Shown here one piece after another: positions 51,024-60,375 of a stretch of DNA of 64,000 nt (position 1 is its first letter; each line of letters begins with the position of its first letter). Source of the DNA: Scytonema sp045865695 (lineage in GTDB: Bacteria > Cyanobacteriota > Cyanobacteriia > Cyanobacteriales > Nostocaceae). Location of the stretch: NCBI RefSeq assembly GCF_045865695.1, contig NZ_BAACAP010000214.1, positions 1 to 64,000 of the forward strand. Direction: 5' to 3'. Under the pieces are notes generated by a model. The model saw nothing but the letters and a program-made list of their open reading frames with translations. It was not told the origin of the DNA and made no database searches. The translations under genes were made by a program, and so were the position numbers.

Positions 51024-51455
51024 TTAAATATCTAAAATGACCATAGCAGTCCAGCCATCATTGGTTTTTTCCAATTGAAAACGGTGCAATGTGACTGCTT
51101 TGACATCCACTCGCTGTTCGTGGCGATCGCGATCTAGTGTTTCTCCCTGAGTTATTGCAGTTAAATGGTGCTTGCCATCTTTCTCTTCAAATTCAATTTG
51201 CTGTGTCCGCAACAGCAGTAGTTCACTGTCTTTGTAGTAGACAAATTCTTGAAGAAAATTAAATAACAGAAGATCTAATTCGTCATCTTCTAAGCGAAAA
51301 GTTCGTGTTTCTTTTAGTTCTATTGATTCTAAATTTTCAATCATAGTATTAATTGTTGCATCACCTGCTGCTTTAAAAAGCTCCTGTAAATCTTTTCCCC
51401 AAGCAAGAAAGGCAATATCAGCAGTGGCAACATCTTCAAGGAATTCATAAGGCAT
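51024..51455 (-). CDS. Archease
   Basis: A 143-residue archease-family protein that activates RtcB RNA ligase by promoting its guanylylation. The start (PYEFLEDVATADIAFLAWGK) includes the conserved Asp that coordinates Ca or Mn, and the C-terminus (AVTLHRFQLEKTNDGWTAMV) contains the terminal strand ending in the conserved ILDI. It is the third gene of the rtcB operon, about 60 bases downstream of the CobW-like gene. Pairing with rtcB is a strong functional link. Confidence 0.93.
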   Translation of the reverse strand: MPYEFLEDVATADIAFLAWGKDLQELFKAAGDATINTMIENLESIELKETRTFRLEDDELDLLLFNFLQEFVYYKDSELLLLRTQQIEFEEKDGKHHLTAITQGETLDRDRHEQRVDVKAVTLHRFQLEKTNDGWTAMVILDI

Positions 51456-51516
51456 AAAATAAATATATCTCCATTCAAAACAGGTTATTCAGGAGCAAAC
51501 AAAATGGTGCATACAT

Positions 51517-52401
51517 CTACTGCTCGCATATTTTCAAGCGCTCGATAATTTCCAATTTTCTTTCCTTCACCTGTTTACCAATAAAGACTAACTCTGTTGC
51601 TTCTTGTTCAAATGATTCTAAATCCCATCGTCCAGCAACAAAATTAAATAAATAAATACCGTCTGAAAAACGGACAAATCCTTTGGCTCTGTAAACATTT
51701 GTTTCCAGGCTATCCGCGAACTCCTCAAAACATGGACGACTGATAATAGCAGGAGTTTTGTAAATAAAAGATTCAAACTCTGGTTGATGAACGTGATGTG
51801 GTGGCGCTTGTACGCGATTGCGATCGATACCAAAAAGTAGATCTAAATCTACCTTTCCCCGATAGCTACGCAAAATCGAGGTAGTTTCATTAATAGAATG
51901 TAACTTGTCCTCTACAACCTCTAACTCTTTTTCTGAAATCAAATCAATCTTGTTGAGAAGAATAATATCTGCAGCCTCTATTTGTATCTGGGTTGTGTGA
52001 CCAACAAAAGGATATTTCACCAATGAATCGGCATCAATAACAGTGACAACTCCATCCAAGCGCACTTTTGGTAAACTCTCTTGAATATCAAAAACCAGTG
52101 CATCCGGTTCTGCCACTCCTGTTGTTTCCACTATAATATGTTCGGGGTCAACAGAATCAATGATTTCATCCATAGCAGCTTCAAACTCACCCAGCAAAGA
52201 ACAGCATACACAACCGCCACCCAAGTCTGCCATTTGAACATTTTTGCCTTGAATGATTTTGGCATCAATAGCTATTTCACCAAACTCATTCATGAGAATT
52301 GCAATTTTTTTAGGTACTGTTTCCAGAATATGACGTAACAGTGTTGTTTTCCCACTTCCAAGTGGTCCTGTGATAACTGTAAGTGGTGTGCGAATTTGCA
52401 T
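51517..52401 (-). CDS. CobW/COG0523-family GTPase (metal chaperone-like)
   Basis: 294 residues from ATG 52401, 4 bases after the rtcB stop; an in-frame start at 52425 would overlap rtcB. The P-loop is GPLGSGKTTLLRHIL (about 11-25). The metal-binding CxCC motif is GGCVCCSLLGEF (about 65-76), the Walker B is VETTGVAEPDA, and NKIDL gives G4. The C-terminal CobW_C domain is short. COG0523 proteins load Zn, Co or other metals. Here, embedded between rtcB and archease, a likely client is RtcB, which needs Mn (or Co/Zn-sensitive) centres; this is an inference. Confidence 0.91.
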   Translation of the reverse strand: MQIRTPLTVITGPLGSGKTTLLRHILETVPKKIAILMNEFGEIAIDAKIIQGKNVQMADLGGGCVCCSLLGEFEAAMDEIIDSVDPEHIIVETTGVAEPDALVFDIQESLPKVRLDGVVTVIDADSLVKYPFVGHTTQIQIEAADIILLNKIDLISEKELEVVEDKLHSINETTSILRSYRGKVDLDLLFGIDRNRVQAPPHHVHQPEFESFIYKTPAIISRPCFEEFADSLETNVYRAKGFVRFSDGIYLFNFVAGRWDLESFEQEATELVFIGKQVKERKLEIIERLKICEQ

Positions 52402-52405
52402 ATTT

Positions 52406-53866
52406 TTATCCCTTAATATTCCCAATGGGAGTTAAACGTACCGCCCGCTTGCTAATTCCGGCTAACGAAGCCGCTTCAATCACATCATCAATATCTTTGT
52501 AAGCAGCACCTGCTTCTTCAGCTAGCCCTGCATAGGAGGTACTTCTCACATAAATACCCCGCTTTTGCATATCTTTTTGTAGTTGTTCTCCACGATAAGT
52601 TTTTCTGGCTTTTGCCCGACTCATTGTGCGTCCGCTTCCATGAGCAGTACTGAAGAAAGTTTTCTCTCCACTGGGTACTCCTACTAGTAGATAAGAGCCA
52701 GTTTCCATACTGCCACCAATAATGACTGGCTGACCGATATCTTTATACTTTTCAGGAACATCTTGCATACCGGGACCAAAAGCACGAGTGGCTCCTTTAC
52801 GATGTACGAGGAGCGATCGCTCTTTCCCATCAACGATATGGCGCTCTAATTTAGCAGTATTGTGGGCAACATCATAAACCATATGCATACCCATTTCTTC
52901 TGGCGAGTTACCAAGAACTTCCGAAAAGACTTCTCGAATGCGGTGCAGAATGACTTGACGGTTGGCAAAAGACATATTAATTCCGCATTTCATTGCTGAA
53001 AAATAAGCTTGACCTTCAGGAGAATGAAAAGGCGCACAAGCTAATTCTCTGTCTAAAATTTTGATACCGTACTTGCTCTCCATCACTTTAAGAAAGACTT
53101 GCAGGTAGTCGGTAGCAACTTGATGACCAAATCCGCGACTCCCACAATGGAACATGACTACCACTTGATTGGGAATAGTAATTCCCATACGTGCAGCTAA
53201 TTCCTTATCAAAAATGTGTTCTGGTCGAGCGACTTGAATTTCCAAATAATGATTGCCAGAACCCAAAGTGCCAATTTGATTGAAACCTCGGTCAATTGCT
53301 TTTTCACTGATTTTGGAAGAATCAGCACCTTTTAAACATCCTTGCTCTTCCATCAGTTCTAAATCCTCTTCCCATCCGTAGCCATTGCGAACGCACCACT
53401 CTGCGCCTTGCTCAACGACTTCACGAAATTCATTACGTGAGAGTTTGACAAAGCCAGTGCTTCCTACTCCTGCGGGAACTTTTTGATAAAGCTTATCTAC
53501 CAGCTTTTTGATATCATGTTTCACTTCATCGTAGGTCAAGTTTGTGGTCATTAAGCGCATCCCGCAATTGATATCAAAACCGATACCGCCAGGAGAAATT
53601 ACACCCCCTTCTTCTATATCCATCGCCGCCACGCCACCAATGGGAAAACCATAGCCAAAGTGTCCGTCAGGCATACATAAAGCGTACTTGGTCACTCCAG
53701 GAAGTGTTGCTACATTGGTAACTTGGTCGTAAACGGCTTCATCCAAGTCCTGAATTAACTTTTCTGTTGCATAAATTCGAGCAGGAACCCGCATCCCTTC
53801 TTTATAGGAAACGGGAATTTCCCAGATTGTGTCAGAAATTTTGTTTAAAAATTCTTTGATAGCCAT
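52406..53866 (-). CDS. rtcB: RNA-splicing ligase RtcB
   Basis: 486 residues from ATG 53866 (the frame is open to 53911). RtcB joins 2',3'-cyclic phosphate RNA ends to 5'-OH ends using GTP and Mn, in RNA repair or tRNA splicing. Conserved sites: MPDGHFGYGFPIGGVAAMD, GGIGFDINCGMRL (metal ligands Asp and Cys), GTLGSGNHYLEIQ, FHCGSRGFGHQVATDYL, VHRKGATRAFGPG, GGSMETGSYLLVG and HGSGRTMSRAKAR, the last containing the GMP-attacking His region. It is first in the rtcB-CobW-archease operon. Confidence 0.97.
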   Translation of the reverse strand: MAIKEFLNKISDTIWEIPVSYKEGMRVPARIYATEKLIQDLDEAVYDQVTNVATLPGVTKYALCMPDGHFGYGFPIGGVAAMDIEEGGVISPGGIGFDINCGMRLMTTNLTYDEVKHDIKKLVDKLYQKVPAGVGSTGFVKLSRNEFREVVEQGAEWCVRNGYGWEEDLELMEEQGCLKGADSSKISEKAIDRGFNQIGTLGSGNHYLEIQVARPEHIFDKELAARMGITIPNQVVVMFHCGSRGFGHQVATDYLQVFLKVMESKYGIKILDRELACAPFHSPEGQAYFSAMKCGINMSFANRQVILHRIREVFSEVLGNSPEEMGMHMVYDVAHNTAKLERHIVDGKERSLLVHRKGATRAFGPGMQDVPEKYKDIGQPVIIGGSMETGSYLLVGVPSGEKTFFSTAHGSGRTMSRAKARKTYRGEQLQKDMQKRGIYVRSTSYAGLAEEAGAAYKDIDDVIEAASLAGISKRAVRLTPIGNIKG

Positions 53867-54365
53867 CTTTACTGTATATCTTTTTCTATTTGCAAAAATA
53901 TCCATATACAATAGAAGCCCTTGCTCTGTTACAACCTCTTCCTAAAGAAGCGTCTTGCTTTTCTAGTGTATGATTTAGTTTTATGAGTTTGATGATGTAG
54001 GTGATTTAAATAATAAAGATAGAAATATTCATAAATATAACGGTTTTCAATTGGGTGCAATGGATAAAAAAGTTATGGAACCGCAGCCCGTAGCAGACGA
54101 ACGCGGACAAATCTGTACTTCTTTCAAGTGAGAACCGCTATATCTAACAGAGTCTTTTCAAGCATTAGTTTGTATATGGGAATTCATCGCAGTAATTTTA
54201 CTTAAACAATTTCACTGAACTAGTATTACAGGAAGGATAATTCTCAATCTTATGTCTATAGATATATTGCATTTTATTGAAAATCGGTATCTCTCTCCTT
54301 GCCAAATACTAGAGCGAGGTTAATATAGCAATCATCCAGTTGTAAAAGTTACTCCAAAAACACTT
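53867..54365. other. 499-bp intergenic region between divergent operons
   Basis: Divergent promoters for rtcB and the plus-strand 54366 gene must lie here. A short purine-rich repeat-like stretch and an ACTAGTATTACAGGAAGGATAATTC leader are seen. Nothing else was recognised. Confidence 0.45.
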
Positions 54366-55370
54366 ATGACAGTGACTGTTGATACTCAACGTACAGGGCG
54401 CTTTATCCATTGGTGGCCTTACGTTGCTCTCGGTGCTTCTACACTCGTATTTTTATCTTTGATTATTGCTCCATCTTTTAAGCAAACCCTTGTGAATAAG
54501 GAGGTGCAAGTTAAAGAAGAGGAGCCTTTTAAAATCCAATCACTACAATTGAAACCTCAGCTAATAGGTGCATTGCGAGTTGATGTAAATGCGATCGTAC
54601 CCGATAACAGATGGGTCACATACGAAATTCAGCTTTTAGACAAACAAGGTAAGGTTTTGGCTTCTGGAATTAAAGAAGCGTGGAAGGAATCAGGCGTTTG
54701 GTCTGAAGAAGGAGAAACAGGAACTTGGTCTGAAGAAGATTTGACAGCTGGTTTAGACGTTCGAGCAAAGAAAAACGAAGAAGTTACCCTTGCTCTAGCA
54801 GTATTAGGCTACGGAGAAACTAGTGGGAAAGAACTAGCTGAAGCCGTACCGTTTACAATGACTGTCGAAAATGGAGTCATAGATACACGTCCTCTTTGGG
54901 GAGGGATATTTTCGTCTACTTTCTTCTCTGTTATGGCATTGTTCGCCACTCGCCGCATTGGTAAAAAAGCTATTTCCGCAAAAATTAATGACAGCGATCC
55001 AAATGGTCGAGAAACAGTTGGTGGCGCAAATCGCCTCGTGCGGGTTAATGTAGATATCCAATCTGACGAAACATCTCCGCCGGAACTAGAAGTTTACTTA
55101 TCCATTAAGGATGCTTATGGAGAACAAATTTATGCTAATTCTTTTCCCGTAAAACTCTCCTTTACAAAAGAGAAAGGAAGAATTACAAAGGTGACAGGAA
55201 ACTTAGAGAAGTTTTTCATACTCCAACAACGTGCTTCCTACGGTTTTCACGTAGAAGTTTTACCTGATGAACCAGTCGATCGGACATCACTGATTGTTCG
55301 AGACGGCGTTCGTACTTTAAAACCAGTAGAGGCGATACGTATACAGTGTCCAGTGACCAGTGACCAGTAA
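54366..55370 (+). CDS. Membrane protein with two helices, function unknown
   Basis: 334 residues. Helix 1 is WWPYVALGASTLVFLSLIIA (about 15-34). A beta-rich exoplasmic domain follows (FKIQSLQLKPQLIGALRVDV ... WVTYEIQLLDKQGKVLASGI). Helix 2, around LWGGIFSSTFFSVMALFATR (about 178), leads to a C-terminal domain (VRVNVDIQSDETSPPELEVY). The ending VTSDQ and its stop come from the tandem repeat at 55344. The family was not recognised. It is the first gene of a probable operon with the spermidine-synthase-like gene. Confidence 0.72.
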   Translation: MTVTVDTQRTGRFIHWWPYVALGASTLVFLSLIIAPSFKQTLVNKEVQVKEEEPFKIQSLQLKPQLIGALRVDVNAIVPDNRWVTYEIQLLDKQGKVLASGIKEAWKESGVWSEEGETGTWSEEDLTAGLDVRAKKNEEVTLALAVLGYGETSGKELAEAVPFTMTVENGVIDTRPLWGGIFSSTFFSVMALFATRRIGKKAISAKINDSDPNGRETVGGANRLVRVNVDIQSDETSPPELEVYLSIKDAYGEQIYANSFPVKLSFTKEKGRITKVTGNLEKFFILQQRASYGFHVEVLPDEPVDRTSLIVRDGVRTLKPVEAIRIQCPVTSDQ

Positions 55371-55418
55371 CCAGTTACCAGTTACCAGTGACCAGTTACC
55401 ACCTGACCAGTGACCAGG
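55344..55418. repeat. Short tandem heptamer array (CCAGTGA/CCAGTTA)
   Basis: About ten copies of a 7-bp unit, the same class as 5018-5110. Its first copies form the 3' end of the upstream gene. A second short array, CCCCATG/CCCAATG, follows at 55443-55485. Confidence 0.9.
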
Positions 55419-55493
55419 GGATAAGGGAGAATCGCTTATACTTCAATGCCCAATGCCCCATGCCCCATGCCCCATGCCCAATCCCCAAAACTT

Positions 55494-55730
55494 ATGTTTG
55501 CAAAAATTTTTGCCGGAATAGCAGTCCTACTCGCCCTCATGTCCATAATCGATAGCTACAGTCAAAAGTCAGCTTTTGTACTGCGCGAAGAAAAACAAGA
55601 AAACTATGCACCCCGATATGAGACTCAATTATCGGGTTCCTACAACAGTAGCGGAGTTTGGATCTATACCTCTACAACTCGAAGTTATTATGGCGACTTT
55701 CAAGGTGGAGGTCCTGGTAGTGGAAAGTAA
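55494..55730 (+). CDS. Small exported or membrane-anchored Gly/Tyr/Ser-rich protein
   Basis: 78 residues from ATG 55494 (the open frame from 55446 translates repeat DNA). One N-terminal hydrophobic helix (FAKIFAGIAVLLALMSIIDS) is followed by a polar, beta-prone tail (YETQLSGSYNSSGVWIYTST, then YYGDFQGGGPGSGK). This looks like a small anchored periplasmic protein; no cofactor residues are evident. It sits between the 334-residue membrane gene and the spermidine-synthase-like gene, all co-directional. Confidence 0.65.
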   Translation: MFAKIFAGIAVLLALMSIIDSYSQKSAFVLREEKQENYAPRYETQLSGSYNSSGVWIYTSTTRSYYGDFQGGGPGSGK

Positions 55731-55775
55731 AAACATTTCCACACTCATGGTTCAACAATCAATGGTTAACAATAT

Positions 55776-57368
55776 ATGGAACAAGAAATAGGAACATCTC
55801 TAAATTCAATAGATGCGGAAAATACTCGAAGTCATAATAGCTTCTTAAACAGCAAGCAGCGCAAACTCTTGCTAGCAGCAGCAGCAATCTCTTCTGCTTG
55901 CGGATTAGCTGTAGAACTTTTACTGGGAACTCTTGCAAGTTACCTCGTCGGTAACCAGGCTTTGTCTTACGGAATTGCAGTTGGGGGCTTTTTAGCAGCA
56001 ATGGGTGCTGGTTCTTACCTCAGCCGATTTGTTGCAGCAAAAACAGAAGGGCGCTTTCTTCAAAATCAGTTACTCCTCGCTTTCGTACAAGTAGAGTTAG
56101 CGATCGCACCACTCACAGCCCTGCTACCTTTAGGGTTATTTGCCCTATTTGTGCTTGATGGTTCCATCTGGTTGGGATTAGTTCTTGTGACTATTTTGTT
56201 GGGATTGCTAGCAGGATTAGAAGTCCCACTCCTAACACGACTTGTAGAAGTATCAGAAGGAGTGCGAGAAGCCTTAGCAGGAGTTTTAGCACTAGACTAT
56301 CTGGGCGCACTGATCGGTTCGCTCCTTTTTCCAGTACTCCTATTACCCTGGTTAGGAATGTTTCCCACAGCCTTTGTACTGGGTTCATTTCCGGCTTTTA
56401 TGGTTTTCGCGATTGGGCGATCTTTTCCTCAACTGCGACGCTGGGCTTACTTGGGATTAATGGTAGGCGTACTGCTGTGTACTTTGGCACCAATTTCTAT
56501 ACCTATTAGTAACAATTTAGAAAATAACTTATATAAAGCACCTGTAATTAAGCGCATTCAAACACCTTATCAACGTATTGTTCTGACAAGACAAGGACAA
56601 GACGTGCGGCTGTTCCTAAACGGCGATTTACAATTTTCTACACTAGATGAATATCGCTATCACGAAGCACTCGTACATCCAGCAATGAGTGCAACTCCCA
56701 ACAGAAAGCGGGTACTCGTGTTAGGGGCTGGAGACGGTATGGCAGTGCGGGAAGTGTTAAAGTGGCGTGAAGTTGAGAAAGTCGTACTGATTGAACTCGA
56801 TCCAGCCGTTGTAAAGTTAGCGACTCGTCACCCGCAACTGGTGCAGGTTAATAACAAAGCTTTAACCGATCCTCGCGTTGAAGTCATTAACGCCGATGCT
56901 TTTACAACTGCCCCAGCTTTGAAAGACACCTTTGATGTTATTATCGCCGACTTTCCCGATCCAGACCAAGAAATCCTTGCCAAACTGTACTCAGATGGTT
57001 TTTATCGGCGTTTAATGGGACGACTAACCGACAGTGGCGTGTTAGTTACTCAAGCATCAAGTCCATTTTTTGCCCCTAAAGTTCTAAGTTGTATTGCTGA
57101 AACTCTTGCCCAAACTGGGCTTGCAGTACATCCTTATGTAGTAGACGTTCCTAGTTTTGGTCCTTGGGGTTTTGTAATGGCTTCGCGAGCTGTTGTTGAG
57201 TCAGATAAGCTTGAACTTCCCGTAGCAACACGCTTTCTCACTCCAAATATTCTGCACCATTTATTTGAACTACCTAAAGATGTGCTGCTAGGTAATACTA
57301 AGGTGAATCGCTTATCTGACCCCGTAATTGTTCGTTACCAATTGGATTCTCGTTGGGTTTCGTATTAA
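55776..57368 (+). CDS. Membrane-bound spermidine-synthase-like protein
   Basis: 530 residues. Seven or so N-terminal helices (residues about 28-235) precede a polyamine aminopropyltransferase-like domain (about 265-500). Key blocks are YQRIVLTRQGQDVRLFLNGD, LQFSTLDEYRYHEALVHPAM, the SAM/dcSAM site VLVLGAGDGMAVREVLKW and IELDPAVVKLA, and the catalytic Asp in VIIADFPDPDQEILAKLYSD. Membrane-bound SpeE-like proteins are known, but their true substrates are uncertain. It overlaps nothing; the stop lies 2 bases before the DUF4178 ATG. Confidence 0.9.
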   Translation: MEQEIGTSLNSIDAENTRSHNSFLNSKQRKLLLAAAAISSACGLAVELLLGTLASYLVGNQALSYGIAVGGFLAAMGAGSYLSRFVAAKTEGRFLQNQLLLAFVQVELAIAPLTALLPLGLFALFVLDGSIWLGLVLVTILLGLLAGLEVPLLTRLVEVSEGVREALAGVLALDYLGALIGSLLFPVLLLPWLGMFPTAFVLGSFPAFMVFAIGRSFPQLRRWAYLGLMVGVLLCTLAPISIPISNNLENNLYKAPVIKRIQTPYQRIVLTRQGQDVRLFLNGDLQFSTLDEYRYHEALVHPAMSATPNRKRVLVLGAGDGMAVREVLKWREVEKVVLIELDPAVVKLATRHPQLVQVNNKALTDPRVEVINADAFTTAPALKDTFDVIIADFPDPDQEILAKLYSDGFYRRLMGRLTDSGVLVTQASSPFFAPKVLSCIAETLAQTGLAVHPYVVDVPSFGPWGFVMASRAVVESDKLELPVATRFLTPNILHHLFELPKDVLLGNTKVNRLSDPVIVRYQLDSRWVSY

Positions 57369-57370
57369 TT

Positions 57371-57961
57371 ATGACATTAATTTGGCTTGGAATTCTTATT
57401 GTTGGAACTGTTGGTGTTGTTTTGTTCGTACTTCAACAACAAGGAAAACTTTTGACTGGTAGTCATCGTAAGGAACTACCATCGCTACATCGCACGGTTT
57501 TTAATTTACAAATTGGCGATATTGTGCAACATATGGGTATCGACTGGGTTGTGGAAGGTCACCTAACTTATACTGTTGGTGAATTTACTTGGTCTGAGTA
57601 TATGTTGCAGGATGGCGATCGCATTAATTGGTTGTCTGTGGAGGAAGACGATCGCGTGGAGGTTGCATTGTTAGAATCTACAAACCAGTTAGATATTAGC
57701 GAAGAACCACCACAGCAGTTAAACTTTGCGGGTGAGACATTTCGATGTGTTGATTCTGGCACAGCAAGAATGACTCGCAAAGGTACAATTAAAAAACCAT
57801 TCGCTTCCCGTTGTAAATATTTTGACTATGAAGGTTCTAATAACAAGGTGCTTTCAGTAGAGATTTGGGATGGAGAAGTGGAAGTGACTGTCGGAGAACT
57901 TATTAACCCCAGATCGCTGCTGATACTACCAGGTGATGGGAAGAGAGTCTATGACGACTAG
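57371..57961 (+). CDS. DUF4178 family protein with one N-terminal helix
   Basis: 196 residues from ATG 57371 (an in-frame start at 57353 lies inside the previous gene). One N-terminal helix (LIWLGILIVGTVGVVLFVLQ) anchors the cytoplasmic DUF4178 domain: NLQIGDIVQHMGIDWVVEGH, then FTWSEYMLQDGDRINWLSVE, and later YFDYEG...KVLSVEIWDGEV. DUF4178 genes commonly travel with spermidine-synthase-like and other small membrane genes, in a stress-associated cluster of unknown function. The last gene of the operon. Confidence 0.87.
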   Translation: MTLIWLGILIVGTVGVVLFVLQQQGKLLTGSHRKELPSLHRTVFNLQIGDIVQHMGIDWVVEGHLTYTVGEFTWSEYMLQDGDRINWLSVEEDDRVEVALLESTNQLDISEEPPQQLNFAGETFRCVDSGTARMTRKGTIKKPFASRCKYFDYEGSNNKVLSVEIWDGEVEVTVGELINPRSLLILPGDGKRVYDD

Positions 57962-58080
57962 AGTCTCAAAAGACCTTACAATAGAACACAAATACTAAAA
58001 AATAGTCTTTTACGTCTCAACCGATGACAGAAGATAGTTAAAAGTGATTGGAAAAGTTGAGAAAACGCAGCGTTTTTCTG

Positions 58081-60375
58081 TTATTGACTTTCAGTGCGGA
58101 GCAAGGTGGCATATTTCCCCCCTGAGTGCCACAACTCCTCATGCGTACCTCTCTGTACCACTTTCCCTTGCTCCAGTACAATAATTTCATCACAATCGCG
58201 AATTGTACTGAGTCGGTGAGCAATGACAATACAAGAGCACCCGCGTCGCCGCAAATTCTTATCAATAATCAATTCTGTTTGAGCATCCAGCGCAGAAGTC
58301 GCTTCATCCATAACCAATATTGAGGGGTTCCGAACCAAAGCACGGGCAATTTCTAAACGTTGGCGCTGTCCGCCACTCATGTTCATTCCTCCTTCAATCA
58401 ACTTGGCATCATATCCCCCAGGCATAGATACAATCAAATCGTGAATGGCGGCATCAGAGCAAGCCTGCACTAAGTCAGTTTGTGATACTGTCCAATCCCA
58501 TAGAGTCAGATTTTCCCGAACTGTCCCAGCAAATAGAAAAATATCCTGTTCTACCATTGCCAAAAAGTTTGCCAAAACAGAGCGAGGAATCTGGGTTCTG
58601 GGTACACCATCAAAGCAAATTTCCCCTTGCCAAGGTTTGTATAAACCGCAAACGAGTTTAGCAATTGTAGATTTACCAGAACCACTTCCCCCCACTATTG
58701 CGACTCGTTGACCGGGCTTGAGAAACAGGTTAAAGTTCTCAATTAAGGGATTTTCCACTCGGCTGTAGCCAAAAGTGATATCTCGTAACTCAACGTAGCC
58801 CTGTAGTTGAAAGGAGATTGGGGAACTCAGGGTTCCCTCTGGGGATAAGAGGCAATGGGGATTGTGCAACTGTGAAGAGTCAGACTCTTTCCCATACCCG
58901 ATGCCTGATGCGCCATGCCCCATACCCCTCTGGGCTTCTGCATCCACAGAATTCTGTAGTGCATCATCTAAACGGTTTAAGTCAGCTTCTAAATCTTGCA
59001 GCGTACTACCGAAATTGACTAGACGATCGAGCGGTTCCAAGAAACTGGCTGTTAAACTCTGGTACGCAACTAGCATTCCAATACTGAGGCTACCATTCAT
59101 GACTCGGAAACCGCCGATAATTAATATAGAAGTTATGGTTAGTGCTGTTAAAAGGGTGGGTAATATTGTGAGAATTTGAGTTTGTAAAGCTAACTCCTGC
59201 TGGGCGTTGAGTGCTTTGGCATAGTACCCAGCAAATTTAGCAAATGAGTCAGACTCAAGCCCGTTCGCTTTGATTGTTTCTATAGTTTGAATGCCTGCGA
59301 TCGCCACTCCATTGACCTTACCATATTCAGCCGCCAGCTTCATATTTGCATCAACACGAGTCTGCGATAGGAACTGGAGGGCAAAAAAGTCGAGCGCCGC
59401 AAAACCAACTGCGATCGCACTCAGTACGAGGTCGTATTGAACCATAATGAGAAAGTAAAAGACCATCATCACAGCGTCGATGACGGTGGTTGCAAGGCGA
59501 CCTGAGAGTATATCTGCTACTTTATCATTAAGTGACATCCGACTACTGATTTCACCTGCATAGCGTTGAGCATAAAACCCAACTGGCAAGCGGAGAAGAT
59601 GCCAAAGGAACTGCCCTGACATTGTAACTGACAACTTCAGCATCAGCAAGCGCAGGTAGGTAAGCCGCAGTCTGGCAAGTAGCGCTCGCAGTATACTCGT
59701 GAGAACCATTCCTATTACCAACGATCGTATCCAATCTTGTCGCTCAGTAATGAGAATTTCATCAACAAATACCTGAGTAAAACCGGGCACTGCCAACCGA
59801 GGGATTGTTAGCAATAGTCCTGCAAAAAAGCAGAATAGGATGATACTGCGTGAGTGTTCCAAACGTAAGGCTAAAGCAGTAATAATGTTACTTTTTCGAC
59901 CGCCAGTTTGAAATTCCGGTCCTGGCTGCATCACCAAGACGACGCCAGTGTAAGCACGGTTAAACTCTTCTAGAGAAACTGTCCGGCGTCCTGTGGCGGG
60001 ATCGTTGAGGTAAACGCGGTTTTTGGCGAACCCCTCTACCACTAAAAAATGGTTGAAATTCCAAAAGACAATGTAGGGGGGACTCAGGGTGTTGAGGTTT
60101 TCCAACAACCTTTTCAAACCTTTGGCGTTTAAGCCATAGTTCCGGGCTGCTTTGACGATATTAAAGGCGTTGCTACCATCTCGGGAAATGCCACACTCGC
60201 GTCGCAGTTCTGCTAAAGGGACAATGCGCGAGTAATAGCTGAGAATAATTCCGAGGGCAGCAGCGCCACATTCAGTTGCTTCCATTTGCAGCACTGTGGG
60301 GGTTCGGACGCGAGGAGTTTGTGCTGGCTGTAGAATACTCCTGATAAAAGCAAGTGGCTTAACCTTGAAAAACAT
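58081..60375 (-). CDS. C39-peptidase ABC exporter of peptide precursors (PCAT)
   Basis: A 764-residue exporter that cuts leaders after a double-Gly-like site and exports cores. The N-terminal C39 domain has VLQMEATECGAAALGIILSY with nucleophile Cys 36, the catalytic His in FNHFLVVEGF (about 110) and NDPATGRR with Asp. Six helices follow (about 165-440). The ATPase has GGSGSGKSTIAKLVCGLYKP, signature MSGGQRQRLEIARAL and VMDEATSALD. Residues about 497-530 (RGMGHGASGIGYGKESDSSQ) are encoded by CCCCATG-type repeat DNA inserted between the membrane and ATPase domains. It resembles NHLM-type exporters. Confidence 0.94.
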   Translation of the reverse strand: MFFKVKPLAFIRSILQPAQTPRVRTPTVLQMEATECGAAALGIILSYYSRIVPLAELRRECGISRDGSNAFNIVKAARNYGLNAKGLKRLLENLNTLSPPYIVFWNFNHFLVVEGFAKNRVYLNDPATGRRTVSLEEFNRAYTGVVLVMQPGPEFQTGGRKSNIITALALRLEHSRSIILFCFFAGLLLTIPRLAVPGFTQVFVDEILITERQDWIRSLVIGMVLTSILRALLARLRLTYLRLLMLKLSVTMSGQFLWHLLRLPVGFYAQRYAGEISSRMSLNDKVADILSGRLATTVIDAVMMVFYFLIMVQYDLVLSAIAVGFAALDFFALQFLSQTRVDANMKLAAEYGKVNGVAIAGIQTIETIKANGLESDSFAKFAGYYAKALNAQQELALQTQILTILPTLLTALTITSILIIGGFRVMNGSLSIGMLVAYQSLTASFLEPLDRLVNFGSTLQDLEADLNRLDDALQNSVDAEAQRGMGHGASGIGYGKESDSSQLHNPHCLLSPEGTLSSPISFQLQGYVELRDITFGYSRVENPLIENFNLFLKPGQRVAIVGGSGSGKSTIAKLVCGLYKPWQGEICFDGVPRTQIPRSVLANFLAMVEQDIFLFAGTVRENLTLWDWTVSQTDLVQACSDAAIHDLIVSMPGGYDAKLIEGGMNMSGGQRQRLEIARALVRNPSILVMDEATSALDAQTELIIDKNLRRRGCSCIVIAHRLSTIRDCDEIIVLEQGKVVQRGTHEELWHSGGKYATLLRTESQ

